Source: Paraburkholderia flagellata (GTDB lineage Bacteria; Pseudomonadota; Gammaproteobacteria; Burkholderiales; Burkholderiaceae). From it: a stretch of 64,000 bases of DNA. The position numbers were made by a program, and so were the translations under genes. The first letter of the stretch is position 1. Each line of letters begins with the position of its first letter. The stretch covers positions 1-64,000 of the forward strand of contig NZ_JAJEJT010000002.1 in assembly GCF_021390645.1 (NCBI RefSeq), in the 5' to 3' direction. Under the pieces are notes generated by a model. That model was not told where the DNA came from. It did not search any database and saw nothing but the letters and a program-made list of their open reading frames with translations. This document shows positions 26,536-36,136 of this stretch, in pieces.

Positions 26536-26742
26536 ATGTTCTCGGGACTTCGCGACAACGTACAAACGGCTGGGCGCTATCTCGGCCAGGCCATGCGTTT
26601 GATGGTCGGTTTGCCCGACTATGAGGGCTACGTCGCGCATATGCGCGCGACGCATCCCGACCGCCCGGTGATGACCTACGAAGAGTTCTTCCGCGAGCGG
26701 CAAAACGCCCGATATGGCGCGGGCGCGGGCAAGTGTTGCTAA
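26536..26742 (+). CDS. ybdD: YbdD/YjiX-family small protein
   Basis: 68-residue conserved partner of CstA-type transporters, of unknown molecular role. Diagnostic sequences are the central [20 protein letters not shown] and the following [16 protein letters not shown]; it ends in two cysteines after a glycine-rich stretch. It lies 31 bases after cstA with a GGAG site before the ATG and is followed by a terminator, so it closes the cstA operon. Confidence 0.92.
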   Translation: MFSGLRDNVQTAGRYLGQAMRLMVGLPDYEGYVAHMRATHPDRPVMTYEEFFRERQNARYGAGAGKCC

Positions 26743-26770
26743 TGCCTGACTGAGCGGACACGGTCAAAGC

Positions 26771-26805
26771 AAGGCGCGACGGCGAAGGCCGTCGCGCCTT
26801 TTTTT
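26771..26805 (+). terminator. Rho-independent terminator of cstA-ybdD
   Basis: 13-bp GC-rich stem AAGGCGCGACGGC (26771-26783) with GCCGTCGCGCCTT (26788-26800), loop GAAG, then seven T. Confidence 0.95.
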
Positions 26806-27027
26806 ACGCCTGTAATCTGTGCGGTTCGGGGCGATATAAAAAAGCACTCAATTCTCGCAGTGCGGCTGCCGTTAACTTTTACGAGGCTCCGCAACAATGC
26901 GGCGCATGACGCCCGCACATGCGTCGCACACGGATTCGAATCGTCTGGCATCGGACTGCGTTTTCGCCGAGCTGGTGACATTGCATCTTCAACACTCACA
27001 CCGTAAGGTGTACGAATCAAATCTTTC

Positions 27028-28992
27028 ATGATCTTGCATCGAATTGGCGCAGCAATGCTTGCGGCCGCCCTCACCGCAACGGTTACGCCTGTTTGCGAAG
27101 CGCAATACACCACCGACTGGATTGCGAACACCTACGGCGCCAACGCGACGCACGTGGGCAACGTGGCCCGCTCGATGTGGGTCGCGCCCGAAGGCGTGAT
27201 CTATACGTCGTCGATGTGGGATGAAAACGAAGGCGGCGTGGCGATCTACCAGAACGGCCAGAGCCTCGGCTCGATTGGCGGGCACGGCGACTTCCAGGGC
27301 GGCGCGATCACGGGCAACGCAACCTCGCTGTTCGTCGCGATGCAGTACAACACGACATATGGCAGCGGCAACGTCGGGCGATACAACCGCGCGAGCGGCG
27401 CGCGCGACCTGCTCATCGCCGTGAGCGCCGATACGACCGAAAAGCTCGCCGATGTCATCACCGGACTTGCGACCTCCGGCGCACTGCTCTATGCAAGCGA
27501 TTTCCCCGGCAACCGCGTGCGCGTGTACACCACGGATGGCGTCTGGCAGCGCGACATCAGCGTGACGGGTCCGGGCGCGCTGGCGCTCGACGCGAGCGGC
27601 AATCTCTGGGTCGCGCAAAAAAGCGCGGGCGCCGTACTCGAATTCAGTGCAGGTGGCCAACTCCTGAACACGATCCAGTTGGCGTCCGCTGCCCGGCCGT
27701 CGTCGCTGTACTTCGATTCGCAGACCTCACAGTTGATGATCGGCGACTCGGGTCCCGACATGAACATCAAGAACTTCAGCGTGACAGGCACGCCCTCTCA
27801 AACCGGCACGTTCGGCATTCAGGGCGGCTATCTCGACACGACCAAAGGCATCAAGGGGCAGGTGGGCGACAAGCGCTTTACGCGCGTGGTCGGTATCGGC
27901 AAGGATTCCGCGGGCACGTTGTACGTGCTGAACAATCCGTGGGGCGGCTCGTGGGACCTCGGCCGCAACGGCGGCACCGATCTGCACGCTTACGATGGCA
28001 CCGGCACGCTGCGCTGGAAGCTCCAGTCGCTCAACTTCGAAGGCAATGCAGCGCCGGATCCGGGCACCGATGGCGCGACGTTCTACGGCGGCATGAACCT
28101 CTATTCAGGCACGGCTGGCGGCACCTTCGTGGCCAACACCATCGATCCGTTCACGTATCCATCCGATCCGCGCATCAATCTCGCAGACACCGCGCGCGGC
28201 GAGCATTTCGCGCAAGTGGCGAGCGTGGGTGGACAGCGCATTCTCGTGGCCGCCGGTCAGAACTCCGATACGTTCTACTTCTTCCACTTCAATGCAGCGA
28301 GCGGCTATATCGCCATTCCCGATTACACGCTGCCGGGGTCGGCGTTCAATACGGCGGCGCCGGTGCGAAACGGCTTTTGCCTCGACAGCCGGGGCGACCT
28401 GTGGGTGGGCCTCGACAAGACCAACGTCATTTCCCACTACCCGTTGACTGGCTTCGACTCGACCGGCAAGCCGCTCTGGGGCGCCGCGCTCACCACGCCG
28501 ATTCCCGCCACGATCTCGCGGCTCACGCGCATCGTCTACCTGCCCGAAAGCGACACGATGATACTCACGGGAGAAGACGCCAGCATTACCGACTGGACTG
28601 CGGTCGGCACGCGCGTCGAGGTGTATCACGGCTGGCTTGCTGGCAACACGAGCGCGCCGAATCCGGTGATTACGCTCACGAGTGCGAATCCCAAGTCGAT
28701 TGCAGCCGCCGGTAACTATCTGTTCGTGGGCTACGTGCACACCGTGCCCAACATCGATGCCTTCAACCTCACCACCGGCGCGATCGACACGACGCTAATC
28801 AATAGCAATCCGAATGCGGTGTACGTGGGCAACGATGTGGATTCGATGTATGGCCTGCGTGCGTATCTGCGCTCGACTGGCGAGTATGTCGTGACGAAGG
28901 ACAACTACAACGCCGCGAGCGCCGTGGTGTATCGATGGACACCGTCAGTGGCGAGCGCGAGCGCGGCGGCGGCAACGGTATTGCCGTTTTAG
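27028..28992 (+). CDS. Secreted beta-propeller (NHL/TolB-like) protein of unknown function
   Basis: 654 residues with a Sec signal peptide (MILHRIGAAMLAAALTATV, cleavage near residue 25). The body consists of repeated beta-strand units such as VARSMWVAPEGVIYTSSMWD, GALALDASGNLWVAQKSAG, FTRVVGIGKDSAGTLYVLNN and NGFCLDSRGDLWVGLDKTN, the ADxxGNLWV-like blades of NHL/SMP-30 propellers. No lipobox, membrane anchor or catalytic motif is seen, and Trp, Gly and Asn are frequent. It is monocistronic between cstA-ybdD and a LysR gene. No Shine-Dalgarno precedes the ATG; an internal ATG at 27055 is an alternative start. I cannot name a function; an extracellular binding or carbohydrate-related role is only a guess. 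Confidence 0.75.
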   Translation: MILHRIGAAMLAAALTATVTPVCEAQYTTDWIANTYGANATHVGNVARSMWVAPEGVIYTSSMWDENEGGVAIYQNGQSLGSIGGHGDFQGGAITGNATSLFVAMQYNTTYGSGNVGRYNRASGARDLLIAVSADTTEKLADVITGLATSGALLYASDFPGNRVRVYTTDGVWQRDISVTGPGALALDASGNLWVAQKSAGAVLEFSAGGQLLNTIQLASAARPSSLYFDSQTSQLMIGDSGPDMNIKNFSVTGTPSQTGTFGIQGGYLDTTKGIKGQVGDKRFTRVVGIGKDSAGTLYVLNNPWGGSWDLGRNGGTDLHAYDGTGTLRWKLQSLNFEGNAAPDPGTDGATFYGGMNLYSGTAGGTFVANTIDPFTYPSDPRINLADTARGEHFAQVASVGGQRILVAAGQNSDTFYFFHFNAASGYIAIPDYTLPGSAFNTAAPVRNGFCLDSRGDLWVGLDKTNVISHYPLTGFDSTGKPLWGAALTTPIPATISRLTRIVYLPESDTMILTGEDASITDWTAVGTRVEVYHGWLAGNTSAPNPVITLTSANPKSIAAAGNYLFVGYVHTVPNIDAFNLTTGAIDTTLINSNPNAVYVGNDVDSMYGLRAYLRSTGEYVVTKDNYNAASAVVYRWTPSVASASAAAATVLPF

Positions 28993-29043
28993 CCCGGAGT
29001 GAGGCGTGAAAGGCGCAACAGGTGCCGAGTCTGTCGCGCGGCT

Positions 29044-29964
29044 TTATTGCGCATCGTCTTCGGCCTCGTGCAAATGCGCGTTCTTCAGGTCCTCCAGAAA
29101 CGCCCGAACGATCGGGCTATGCCGATTGCGCTTTTGCGTGACCACATGAAACGTGACCTCATAGCTGAGCTGTTTCGGATTGAGCGCGACGAGCAAGCCA
29201 CGCTGCACATGCGGCGCCGCAAACTGCTGAGGCAGGTAGCCGAGATGGTGTCCGGACAGAATCAGCAGCGCAACGGCCTCCATGTTGTCGGCCTGCGCGG
29301 TGACCTTGTTTTGCGTAGTCGAATGCTGGGCCTCGGGCGTGGGATACGTGCGCCATACCCATTCGAATTCCGCAGCCTCTAGCGGATCGAGTTTCCCTGC
29401 GCGTTCGAACAGCGGATGCCCGCGCCCGCAATACGCGATCTGCCGCTCGATGAAAAGCGGCGTGTATTCGAGCGTCGGCACGCGGTGCCAGAAATAGCCG
29501 ACCGCAATCTGCGTCTCGCCATTGAGCAACTGCTCCTCCAGTTCGCCCGGCGACTTCACCGAAATCGAAAAGCGCACCGCTTCGTCACGTTGCCGGAACG
29601 AAGCGATCGCCTCGCTGATGCGCGCGTTCTGGCTGGTCGGCGTATGGCCGATCAAGCCGATGCTCAATGTCCCCACGAGCTTGCGGTCCAGGTGCCGCGC
29701 CCTGAGCGTGAAGTCTTCGGCGGCGGCGAGCAGCGTGGTCGCCAGTTCGTAAAGGCGCGCCCCTTTTTCCGTCAGCTTGAAACCGCTGCGCCCGCGCTCG
29801 CAGAGCCGGTAGCCGAGCCGCGTTTCGAGCGTCGAAAGTTGTGCGCTGATGGTGGGCTGGCTCACGTTCAGCGTGGTCTGCGCAATGCTCACGCCGCCGG
29901 CGTCCGCCACGGCAACGAAGACGCGCAGCAGGCGCAGGTCGAGATCGGTCAGGCTGCCGAGCAT
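29044..29964 (-). CDS. LysR-family transcriptional regulator
   Basis: 306 residues. N-terminal winged helix (about 5-65; recognition helix NVSQPTISAQLSTLETRLGYRL) followed by a periplasmic-binding-like effector domain. I start it at MLGSLTD because GGAGA lies five bases upstream and the domain begins there; an earlier ATG would place a palindromic operator candidate inside the gene. Divergent from the ureohydrolase gene and its permease, so it most likely controls them in response to the guanidino substrate, like GbuR of Pseudomonas (inference from context). Confidence 0.9.
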   Translation of the reverse strand: MLGSLTDLDLRLLRVFVAVADAGGVSIAQTTLNVSQPTISAQLSTLETRLGYRLCERGRSGFKLTEKGARLYELATTLLAAAEDFTLRARHLDRKLVGTLSIGLIGHTPTSQNARISEAIASFRQRDEAVRFSISVKSPGELEEQLLNGETQIAVGYFWHRVPTLEYTPLFIERQIAYCGRGHPLFERAGKLDPLEAAEFEWVWRTYPTPEAQHSTTQNKVTAQADNMEAVALLILSGHHLGYLPQQFAAPHVQRGLLVALNPKQLSYEVTFHVVTQKRNRHSPIVRAFLEDLKNAHLHEAEDDAQ

Positions 29965-29989
29965 GGATTCTCCGGGGTTTTCATCGAAA

Positions 29990-30007
29990 CATAGATAGGA
30001 ATCTATG
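29990..30007. promoter_or_regulatory. Perfect inverted repeat in the LysR/ureohydrolase intergenic region
   Basis: CATAGAT (29990-29996), four-base spacer AGGA, ATCTATG (30001-30007). It lies 25 bases upstream of the LysR start and about 105 bases upstream of the ureohydrolase start, where a LysR regulator would bind. Confidence 0.6.
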
Positions 30008-30113
30008 TTAACAGCGGCCGAATCGTTATTCATCTTTGGCCGATGCGCGCTTACAACTGCGGCTATGGCCGTTTCGAATGATACGGCACGGTAAATGAAA
30101 GTGGAGAGCCGTA

Positions 30114-31067
30114 ATGTCTGATCAATACTTCCAGCCGCTCAGCGGCAATGCCATGCCCCGCTGCGGCGGGATCGCGACGATGATGCGTTTGCCGCAGGTC
30201 GAGAACGCGTCCGGCCTCGATGCCTGCTTCGTGGGCGTGCCGTTCGATCTCGGCACCTCGAACCGCACCGGCGCGCGCTTCGGCCCGCGTCAGGTTCGCT
30301 CGGAGTCCGTGCTGCTGCGCCCGTACAACATGGCGACGCGCGCGGCGCCGTTCGATTCGCTGCGCGTGGCCGACATCGGCGACGTCGCGACGAATCCCTA
30401 CAATCTCGCCGATTCGATCACACGCATCGAAGCCGCCTACGACGCGATCCTCGAACATGACTGCCGCCCGATCTCGCTCGGCGGCGATCACACGATCACG
30501 CTGCCGATCCTGCGAGCGATCCATCGCAAGCATGGTCGCGTGGGCCTCATCCATGTGGACGCGCACGCCGACGTCAACGACACGATGTTCGGCGAAAAGA
30601 TCGCGCACGGCACGCCGTTTCGCCGCGCCGTGGAGGAAGGGTTGCTCGACTGCGATCGTGTCGTGCAGATCGGATTGCGCGGTACCGGCTACGAGGCCGA
30701 GGACTTCGACTGGTGCCGCCAGCAAGGCTTCAAGGTCGTGCAGGCCGAGGAATGCTGGAACCGTTCGCTGGCGCCGCTGATGGAAGAGGTGCGCGCGCGC
30801 GTGCAGGGCGGTCCGGTCTACGTGAGCTTCGACATCGACGGCATCGATCCCGCCTACGCGCCGGGCACCGGCACGCCGGAGATCGCCGGGCTGACCGTGC
30901 CGCAGGCGCTCGAGATCATCCGCGGTTCGTGGGGGCTCGATATCGTCGGTGCGGACCTCGTGGAAGTGGCTCCGCCGTACGACCCGTTCGGCACCACGGC
31001 GCTGCTCGGGGCCAATCTCGCGTTCGAATTGCTTTGCGTGTTGCCGGGCGTGAAGCGCCGCGACTGA
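30114..31067 (+). CDS. Agmatinase-family ureohydrolase, possibly guanidinobutyrase
   Basis: Mn-dependent hydrolase that splits urea from a guanidino compound. 317 residues; metal-binding motifs are GGDHTIT, HVDAHADVND and SFDIDGIDPAYAPG, in that order, with GTPFRRAVEEGLLD between the second and third. These are shared by agmatinase (SpeB), guanidinobutyrase (GbuA) and guanidinopropionase. The flanking LysR gene and NCS1 permease resemble gbu-type catabolic modules more than arginine-decarboxylase-linked speB, so gamma-guanidinobutyrate or a related compound is the likelier substrate. GTGGAGAGCC precedes the ATG. Confidence 0.88.
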   Translation: MSDQYFQPLSGNAMPRCGGIATMMRLPQVENASGLDACFVGVPFDLGTSNRTGARFGPRQVRSESVLLRPYNMATRAAPFDSLRVADIGDVATNPYNLADSITRIEAAYDAILEHDCRPISLGGDHTITLPILRAIHRKHGRVGLIHVDAHADVNDTMFGEKIAHGTPFRRAVEEGLLDCDRVVQIGLRGTGYEAEDFDWCRQQGFKVVQAEECWNRSLAPLMEEVRARVQGGPVYVSFDIDGIDPAYAPGTGTPEIAGLTVPQALEIIRGSWGLDIVGADLVEVAPPYDPFGTTALLGANLAFELLCVLPGVKRRD

Positions 31068-31119
31068 GCGGCCGCGCCCCGCCACCCGAACACATTACGA
31101 AAATCTGGAGACAAGCAGC

Positions 31120-32631
31120 ATGAATGCCCACGAAAGCGCTGGCCTCGCGGCCGAGACGGCTGGCCTCGAAATCGAGAGCCGGTCGATCGACTACATTCCC
31201 GAACGCGAGCGTCACGCGAAACTCAGCAGCCAGGGTCCGTTCTGGTTCCTCGGCAATTTCCACTTCTTCACCATCTCCATCGGCTTCGTTGGGCCGAGCA
31301 TGGGCCTTTCCGCCGGTTGGACCACGCTGGGCGGCGCACTCGGCATCATGTTCGGCACGATCTTCATGGCGTTCCACGGCTCGCAGGGCCCGGAGATGGG
31401 TCTGCCGCAGATGATCCAGTCGCGCGCCCAGTTCGGCTATCGCGGCGTCGCGCTCGCGCTGCTTGCCACGCTCTTCGTGTTCGTCGGCTTCAACGTCGTG
31501 AACATCTCGCTGATCATGGACGGCCTGAAGAACGTGTTCGGCGTGAATCCTTCTGTGGTGGCGATCGTCGCGGCAGTCGCGGGCGGCGCGCTCGCGATCT
31601 ACGGTCACGACGTCATGCACAAGGCGTTCAAGTGGGCGCTGATCGCGACGCTGCCGCTTTATGCGCTCGTCACGATTGCGCTTGCGTTCGGCGCGGGCAA
31701 GGGTGCCGCTCCCATTGCTGCCGCGGCATCGGGCGCGGGCGTGCACCTCGGCTTCAACTGGGTCGCGTTCCTCACGCAGTTCGCCATTGGCGCGAGCTAC
31801 AACATCTCGTACGCGCCGTATGTTTCGGACTACTCGCGCTATCTGCCGAAGCACACGAGCCGCGCGAAGCTGATCTCCGCGATTTTCCTCGGCGCCTCGC
31901 TCTCGGGCGCCTGGATGATCGGTCTTGGCGCGTGGCTCGCGCAGCAACTGAAGGCGTCCGATGCGCTCGTTGCGCTCAATCAGGTCGGCGCTTCGCTGTT
32001 CCCTGGCTGCGGCAGCCTGCTCGTCATTGTTTCCGTGGCGGGCTTCCTGCCGATCATCGCGCTCAATACCTATAGCGCGATGCTCACGCTGCTCACGGGC
32101 GTCGACTCGTTCCGCAAGATCAAGCCCACGCGCCGCGCCCGCATTGGCGCGGTGATGACCATCAGCGCGATCCTGCTGGCGTGCACGCTGTCGATCAAGG
32201 GCAACGGCGTGGCGCTGCTGAACACGTTCCTCGTGCTGATGCTGTACTTCCTCGTGCCGTGGACCGCCGTGAATCTCGTCGATTACTTCTTCGTGCGCAA
32301 GGGGCGTTACGCGATCTCGCACTTCTTCACGCCGAAGGGCATCTACGGCGCGTGGCAGATGCGAGGGATTGCCGCGTATCTGATCGGCTTCGCAGCGATG
32401 ATTCCGTTCTTCGCCATCGTCGATAACGAGTCGGGCAAGGAGATTTTCGTGGGTTACTTCGCTCACCTGATGGACGGCATCGATCTCGCGTGGCTCGTCG
32501 GGCTGATCGTTGCGGGCGCGAGCTACTACGTGCTGAGCCGTTCGCTCGACCTGCGCGCGGAAGAGAAGGTAATTCGCACCATCAAGGAAAGCGACATCGT
32601 TGCGATGGCGCGGCAGTCAGCGGGGCATTGA
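31120..32631 (+). CDS. NCS1-family permease (cytosine/purine permease-like)
   Basis: Inner-membrane transporter, 503 residues, about 12 membrane segments. NCS1 features include GPSMGLSAGWTTLGGALG near residue 50, the QSRAQFGYRG loop near 98 and the SYAPYVSDYSRYLP motif near 230. It is 52 bases downstream of the ureohydrolase and ended by a strong terminator, so the two form an operon. Given that partner, the natural substrate may be a guanidino or related compound and not cytosine; homologs next to ureohydrolases occur in Pseudomonas (general knowledge). Confidence 0.85.
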   Translation: MNAHESAGLAAETAGLEIESRSIDYIPERERHAKLSSQGPFWFLGNFHFFTISIGFVGPSMGLSAGWTTLGGALGIMFGTIFMAFHGSQGPEMGLPQMIQSRAQFGYRGVALALLATLFVFVGFNVVNISLIMDGLKNVFGVNPSVVAIVAAVAGGALAIYGHDVMHKAFKWALIATLPLYALVTIALAFGAGKGAAPIAAAASGAGVHLGFNWVAFLTQFAIGASYNISYAPYVSDYSRYLPKHTSRAKLISAIFLGASLSGAWMIGLGAWLAQQLKASDALVALNQVGASLFPGCGSLLVIVSVAGFLPIIALNTYSAMLTLLTGVDSFRKIKPTRRARIGAVMTISAILLACTLSIKGNGVALLNTFLVLMLYFLVPWTAVNLVDYFFVRKGRYAISHFFTPKGIYGAWQMRGIAAYLIGFAAMIPFFAIVDNESGKEIFVGYFAHLMDGIDLAWLVGLIVAGASYYVLSRSLDLRAEEKVIRTIKESDIVAMARQSAGH

Positions 32632-32669
32632 AGGGCGTGCGGCGCGTGAATCTGCGCCGCAAAAAAACA

Positions 32670-32703
32670 AAGGGCGCAACGGTCAAAACCGTTGCGCCCT
32701 TTT
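32670..32703. terminator. Rho-independent terminator, permease / hpnH
   Basis: 14-bp stem AAGGGCGCAACGGT (32670-32683) with ACCGTTGCGCCCTT (32688-32701), loop CAAA, T run. The A-rich left flank makes it usable by the convergent hpnH transcript. Confidence 0.95.
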
Positions 32704-32737
32704 CGCTTACTGAACGCGCGAAGCGTATTAAAGCGTA

Positions 32738-33889
32738 TTAGCTAGCCGCGACCGTAGCCGGCTTCTTCGTCTTGGCCGCGTTCTTGATCTCTTCGAGCTT
32801 GATCTCGACGTGACGCGAGAACACGTACTCAGCCGGACGTTGCCCATCCAGCGAAATATCCTTCGCGAATGCGCCTTGCGTGCGCGGACCCGTAAGCGCG
32901 ACGCGCGCCGCCTTGAGCGGGTGCGCCACCGTGTCCATCACGGCGGTTGCCTCGAAGCCGCAGTGGACCATGCAGTCCGCGCACTTTTCGTACTTGCCCG
33001 TGCCGTACTTGTCCCAGTCGGTGGTTTCCATCAGCTCCTTGAAGGTCTTCACATAACCTTCGCCGACCAGATAGCAAGGCTTTTGCCAGCCGAACACCGT
33101 GCGCGCCGGGTTGCCCCACGGCGTGCATTGGTACGTCTGGTTGCCCGCCAGGAAGTCGAGGAACAGGCTCGACTGGCTGAACGACCACTTCTTGCCGTTG
33201 TTGCCGCGCTTGAAGATCTCGCGGAACAGGTTCTTCGTCTTCTCGCGGTTCAGGAAGTGCTGCTGGTCCGGCGCGCGCTCATAGGCATAGCCCGGCGAAA
33301 CCGTGATGCCATCGACGCCGATCTCGCCGACCGTGTCGAAGAACTTCGCCACGCGCTCGGGTTGAGCGTCGTTGAACAGCGTGCAGTTGATGTTCACGCG
33401 GAAACCGCGGCGCTTCGCTTCCTTGATGGCCGCGACGGCCTTGTCGTAGACGCCTTCCTGCGAAACCGAGTGATCGTGCGCTTCGCGGTCGCCATCCAGG
33501 TGCACCGACCAGACGAAGTACGGGTTCGGCTCGTAGTCGTCCATCTTCTTTTCCATGAGCAGCGCGTTCGTGCAGAGATACACGAACTTCTTGCGCGCCA
33601 TGATGCCCTTCACGATCTGCGGCATTTCCTTGTGCAGCAGCGGCTCGCCGCCTGCGATGGAAACGACCGGCGCGCCGCACTCATCGACGGCTTCGAGGCA
33701 TTCCTGGAGCGACAGGCGCTGGTTCAGGATGGGGTCCGGATAGTCGATCTTGCCGCAGCCATTGCAGGCGAGATTGCAGCGGAACAGCGGTTCGAGCATG
33801 AGCGCGAGCGGATAGCGCTTGTTGCCGCTGAAATGCTGGCGAAAGATGTACGAGCCAACGCGGACTTTTTGTAGCAGCGGAATAGACAA
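32738..33889 (-). CDS. hpnH: Adenosyl-hopene transferase HpnH (radical SAM)
   Basis: Adds the 5'-deoxyadenosyl group to the hopene side chain, the first step to C35 hopanoids. 383 residues. The radical SAM cluster motif C38-N-L-A-C42-N-G-C45 is intact, SIAGGEPLLH is the GGE box, and a second cysteine group (KCADCMVHCGF) is near residue 300. It is the second gene after ispH on this strand, 12 bases apart. Its product is the substrate of HpnG, encoded 17 kb away. Confidence 0.95.
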   Translation of the reverse strand: MSIPLLQKVRVGSYIFRQHFSGNKRYPLALMLEPLFRCNLACNGCGKIDYPDPILNQRLSLQECLEAVDECGAPVVSIAGGEPLLHKEMPQIVKGIMARKKFVYLCTNALLMEKKMDDYEPNPYFVWSVHLDGDREAHDHSVSQEGVYDKAVAAIKEAKRRGFRVNINCTLFNDAQPERVAKFFDTVGEIGVDGITVSPGYAYERAPDQQHFLNREKTKNLFREIFKRGNNGKKWSFSQSSLFLDFLAGNQTYQCTPWGNPARTVFGWQKPCYLVGEGYVKTFKELMETTDWDKYGTGKYEKCADCMVHCGFEATAVMDTVAHPLKAARVALTGPRTQGAFAKDISLDGQRPAEYVFSRHVEIKLEEIKNAAKTKKPATVAAS

Positions 33890-33901
33890 AGCGTGTCCTC
33901 C

Positions 33902-34846
33902 TTAAACTTCGCGTGCGACGAGCGGTTGCAAGAGCTTCGACGGCAGCTTGAATTCGACTTTTTCTTCACGGCCCGCCATCGTCGACACCTCGACAGGCCC
34001 TAACGCGCGAAGCGCGTCAATGACGTTCTCAACCATTTCTTCAGGCGCCGATGCGCCGGCCGTGATGCCGACCGTTTGCACGTTGGCGAACCACTCGGAC
34101 TTCACTTCCGAGCCGTCGGCCACGAGATAGCTCGGCACACCCGTTTCGCTGCCGATTTCGCGCAGACGATTCGAGTTCGAACTGTTCGTTGCGCCTACCA
34201 CGAGCAGAACGTCCACCTGATCAGACAATTCGCGCACCGCGGCCTGCCGGTTCTGCGTCGCGTAGCAGATGTCGCGCGTGTCCGGCCCGACGATGTCGGA
34301 GAACCGCGCGAGCAGCGCGTCGATGATGCCGCGCGTGTCGTCCACCGAAAGGGTGGTTTGCGTCACGTACGCGAGCGGTGCATCGAGCGGCAGATCGAGC
34401 TTCGAAACATCGGCTTCGCTCTGCACGAGCAACACGGTGCCGGGAATCTGGCCGATCGTGCCTTCCACTTCAGGGTGACCGGCATGGCCGATCAGGATCA
34501 GCGTGCGGCCCGCCGCGACGTACTGGCGGCCCTGCACATGAACCTTCGTGACGAGCGGGCAGGTGGCGTCGAGCACGTCGAGGTCGCGTTCCTCGGCGGC
34601 GCGTTCCACGGTCTTGGCCACGCCGTGGGCGCTGAAAATCGCCACGGCGCCTTCCGGCACTTCGTCGAGTTCCTCCACGAAACGCGCGCCCTTGTTGCGC
34701 AGGTTCTCGACCACATGACGGTTGTGGACGATTTCATGGCGCACGTAGACCGGCGCGCCGTGCTTCTGCAGTGCGCGATCGACGATTTCGATAGCGCGGA
34801 CAACCCCCGCGCAAAAGCCGCGGGGTTGGGCAAGGATCACTCGCAT
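33902..34846 (-). CDS. ispH: 4-hydroxy-3-methylbut-2-enyl diphosphate reductase IspH
   Basis: Last enzyme of the MEP isoprenoid pathway, making IPP and DMAPP with a [4Fe-4S] cluster. 314 residues. Cluster cysteines are at C12 (RGFCAGV), C96 (DATCPLV) and C197 ([10 protein letters not shown]); substrate-binding histidines appear in RHEIVHN, SAHGV and [11 protein letters not shown], the last with its catalytic Glu. Being in an operon with hpnH suggests a hopanoid-dedicated or second copy, the other being expected on chromosome 1 (inference). Confidence 0.95.
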   Translation of the reverse strand: MRVILAQPRGFCAGVVRAIEIVDRALQKHGAPVYVRHEIVHNRHVVENLRNKGARFVEELDEVPEGAVAIFSAHGVAKTVERAAEERDLDVLDATCPLVTKVHVQGRQYVAAGRTLILIGHAGHPEVEGTIGQIPGTVLLVQSEADVSKLDLPLDAPLAYVTQTTLSVDDTRGIIDALLARFSDIVGPDTRDICYATQNRQAAVRELSDQVDVLLVVGATNSSNSNRLREIGSETGVPSYLVADGSEVKSEWFANVQTVGITAGASAPEEMVENVIDALRALGPVEVSTMAGREEKVEFKLPSKLLQPLVAREV

Positions 34847-35266
34847 AGGGTGGCGAACTCCGACTGCCGCAGTAGGCGAGCGAATCGGTAAAAATGACCT
34901 GATCGCCGGCGGCTGTCTAATTATTAAGGGTGCAAAAATCCGCCAAAGGGGTGACGGAGTAAAAACTAGACGCGCATTTTAACCCCTTCGCCTTTCGTTT
35001 GCTGTGCGGAGCACTCGCGGGTGCTGCGTGCACGCGACGGTGGCGCCCGGGCCGCGTCTATTTTTTCCGGAAAAGCCTGCTACGCAGCGCTTCTGCAGTA
35101 TGCGTCATGGCCTGCGCAAGCGCGTCGCGCACGCCGCAAAGGACGACGCCCGAAGCCGGCGTCCCGGCGTTGCGCGGTGCAACATACCCCGGGAACCCTT
35201 AAAATATCGCGTCCTGCGGGCTGCCTGGATGGCGCCCGGGGATACGACCCCATTCTGGACGCCTTG
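34847..35266. other. 420-base divergent intergenic region, ispH / hpnC
   Basis: No gene supported. An AT-rich patch at about 34917-34945 could hold the ispH-hpnH promoter, and TTAAAATAT at 35199-35207 could be a -10 for hpnC-hpnB, but neither has a good -35. Confidence 0.4.
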
Positions 35267-36136
35267 ATGGAACCCGACCACTACGACGATTTTCCGGTAG
35301 CACGCGTACTGCTGCCGAAGGCGCTGCGCGCGCCTGTCGGCGTGATCTACCACGTTGCGCGCACGCTCGACGACATCGCAGACGAAGGCGACTGGAGCCC
35401 CGAAGAGCGCCACATGCGCCTCGCCGATTTTCGCGAAGGCCTGAACGCGGTGGCCGAAGGCCGCCCGGCGCGCGTCCATCCCATGCTGTTCGCGAAGCTC
35501 GCGGAGGTGGTGCGCGAGTGCCGCCTGCCGCTCGCGCCGTTTTACGATCTCGTCGCCGCGTTCGATCAGGATATCGACACGACACGTTATGCCGACCGCT
35601 TCGAGCTGCTGGATTTTTGCCGGCGCTCGGCGAACCCGGTCGGCCATCTGATGCTGCATCTGATCCACGAAGCGACGCCCGAAAATCTCGCCGATTCCGA
35701 CGCGATCTGCACCGCCTTGCAGCTCGTCACCTTCTTGCAGGACGTGAGCGCCGACTTTGCGCGCGGCCGCATTTACCTGCCGCTAGCCGACCGGGAGCGC
35801 TTTGGCGTGACCGAAGCGCAGATTGCCGCCGGCAAGGTGGACGACGCCTGGCGCGCGCTGATGGCGCACGAAGTGGCGCGCGCCCGGGCGCTGATGGTGA
35901 GCGGCGCGCCGCTCGCGCTGCGCGTGCCAGGGCGCTTCGGTCTTGAGTTGTGCAGCGTCGTGCATGGCGGACTGCGCGTGCTCGAAATCATCGAGCGCGG
36001 CGGCTACGATGTGTTCCGCGCGCGGCCTGCGCTGCGCGCCCCCGACTGGGCCGTGGTGCTCCTGCGCACGGCGGCCATGTGGCTGTCGCGCCGCGTGGGC
36101 GTGAACGCACCTTCGATCGAGAGTAACAACGCATGA
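35267..36136 (+). CDS. hpnC: Hydroxysqualene synthase HpnC
   Basis: Converts presqualene diphosphate to hydroxysqualene, between HpnD and HpnE. 289 residues of the squalene/phytoene synthase fold, with DDIADEGD at 35-42 as the first aspartate-rich motif and FLQDVSADFARGR near 160 as the second. I start at MEPDHYDDFPVA, where family similarity begins; the Shine-Dalgarno is weak and a TTG one codon upstream or an earlier start cannot be excluded. The stop overlaps hpnB (ATGA). Confidence 0.9.
   Translation: MEPDHYDDFPVARVLLPKALRAPVGVIYHVARTLDDIADEGDWSPEERHMRLADFREGLNAVAEGRPARVHPMLFAKLAEVVRECRLPLAPFYDLVAAFDQDIDTTRYADRFELLDFCRRSANPVGHLMLHLIHEATPENLADSDAICTALQLVTFLQDVSADFARGRIYLPLADRERFGVTEAQIAAGKVDDAWRALMAHEVARARALMVSGAPLALRVPGRFGLELCSVVHGGLRVLEIIERGGYDVFRARPALRAPDWAVVLLRTAAMWLSRRVGVNAPSIESNNA

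Noticed and set aside
29965..30113. Guanidine riboswitch upstream of the ureohydrolase gene
   Set aside because: The leader is short and shows none of the conserved guanidine-riboswitch loops; the palindrome fits a protein site better.
24417..32703. Genomic island inserted between the two hopanoid blocks
   Set aside because: No integrase, tRNA, flanking repeats or composition change is visible; ordinary rearrangement is sufficient.
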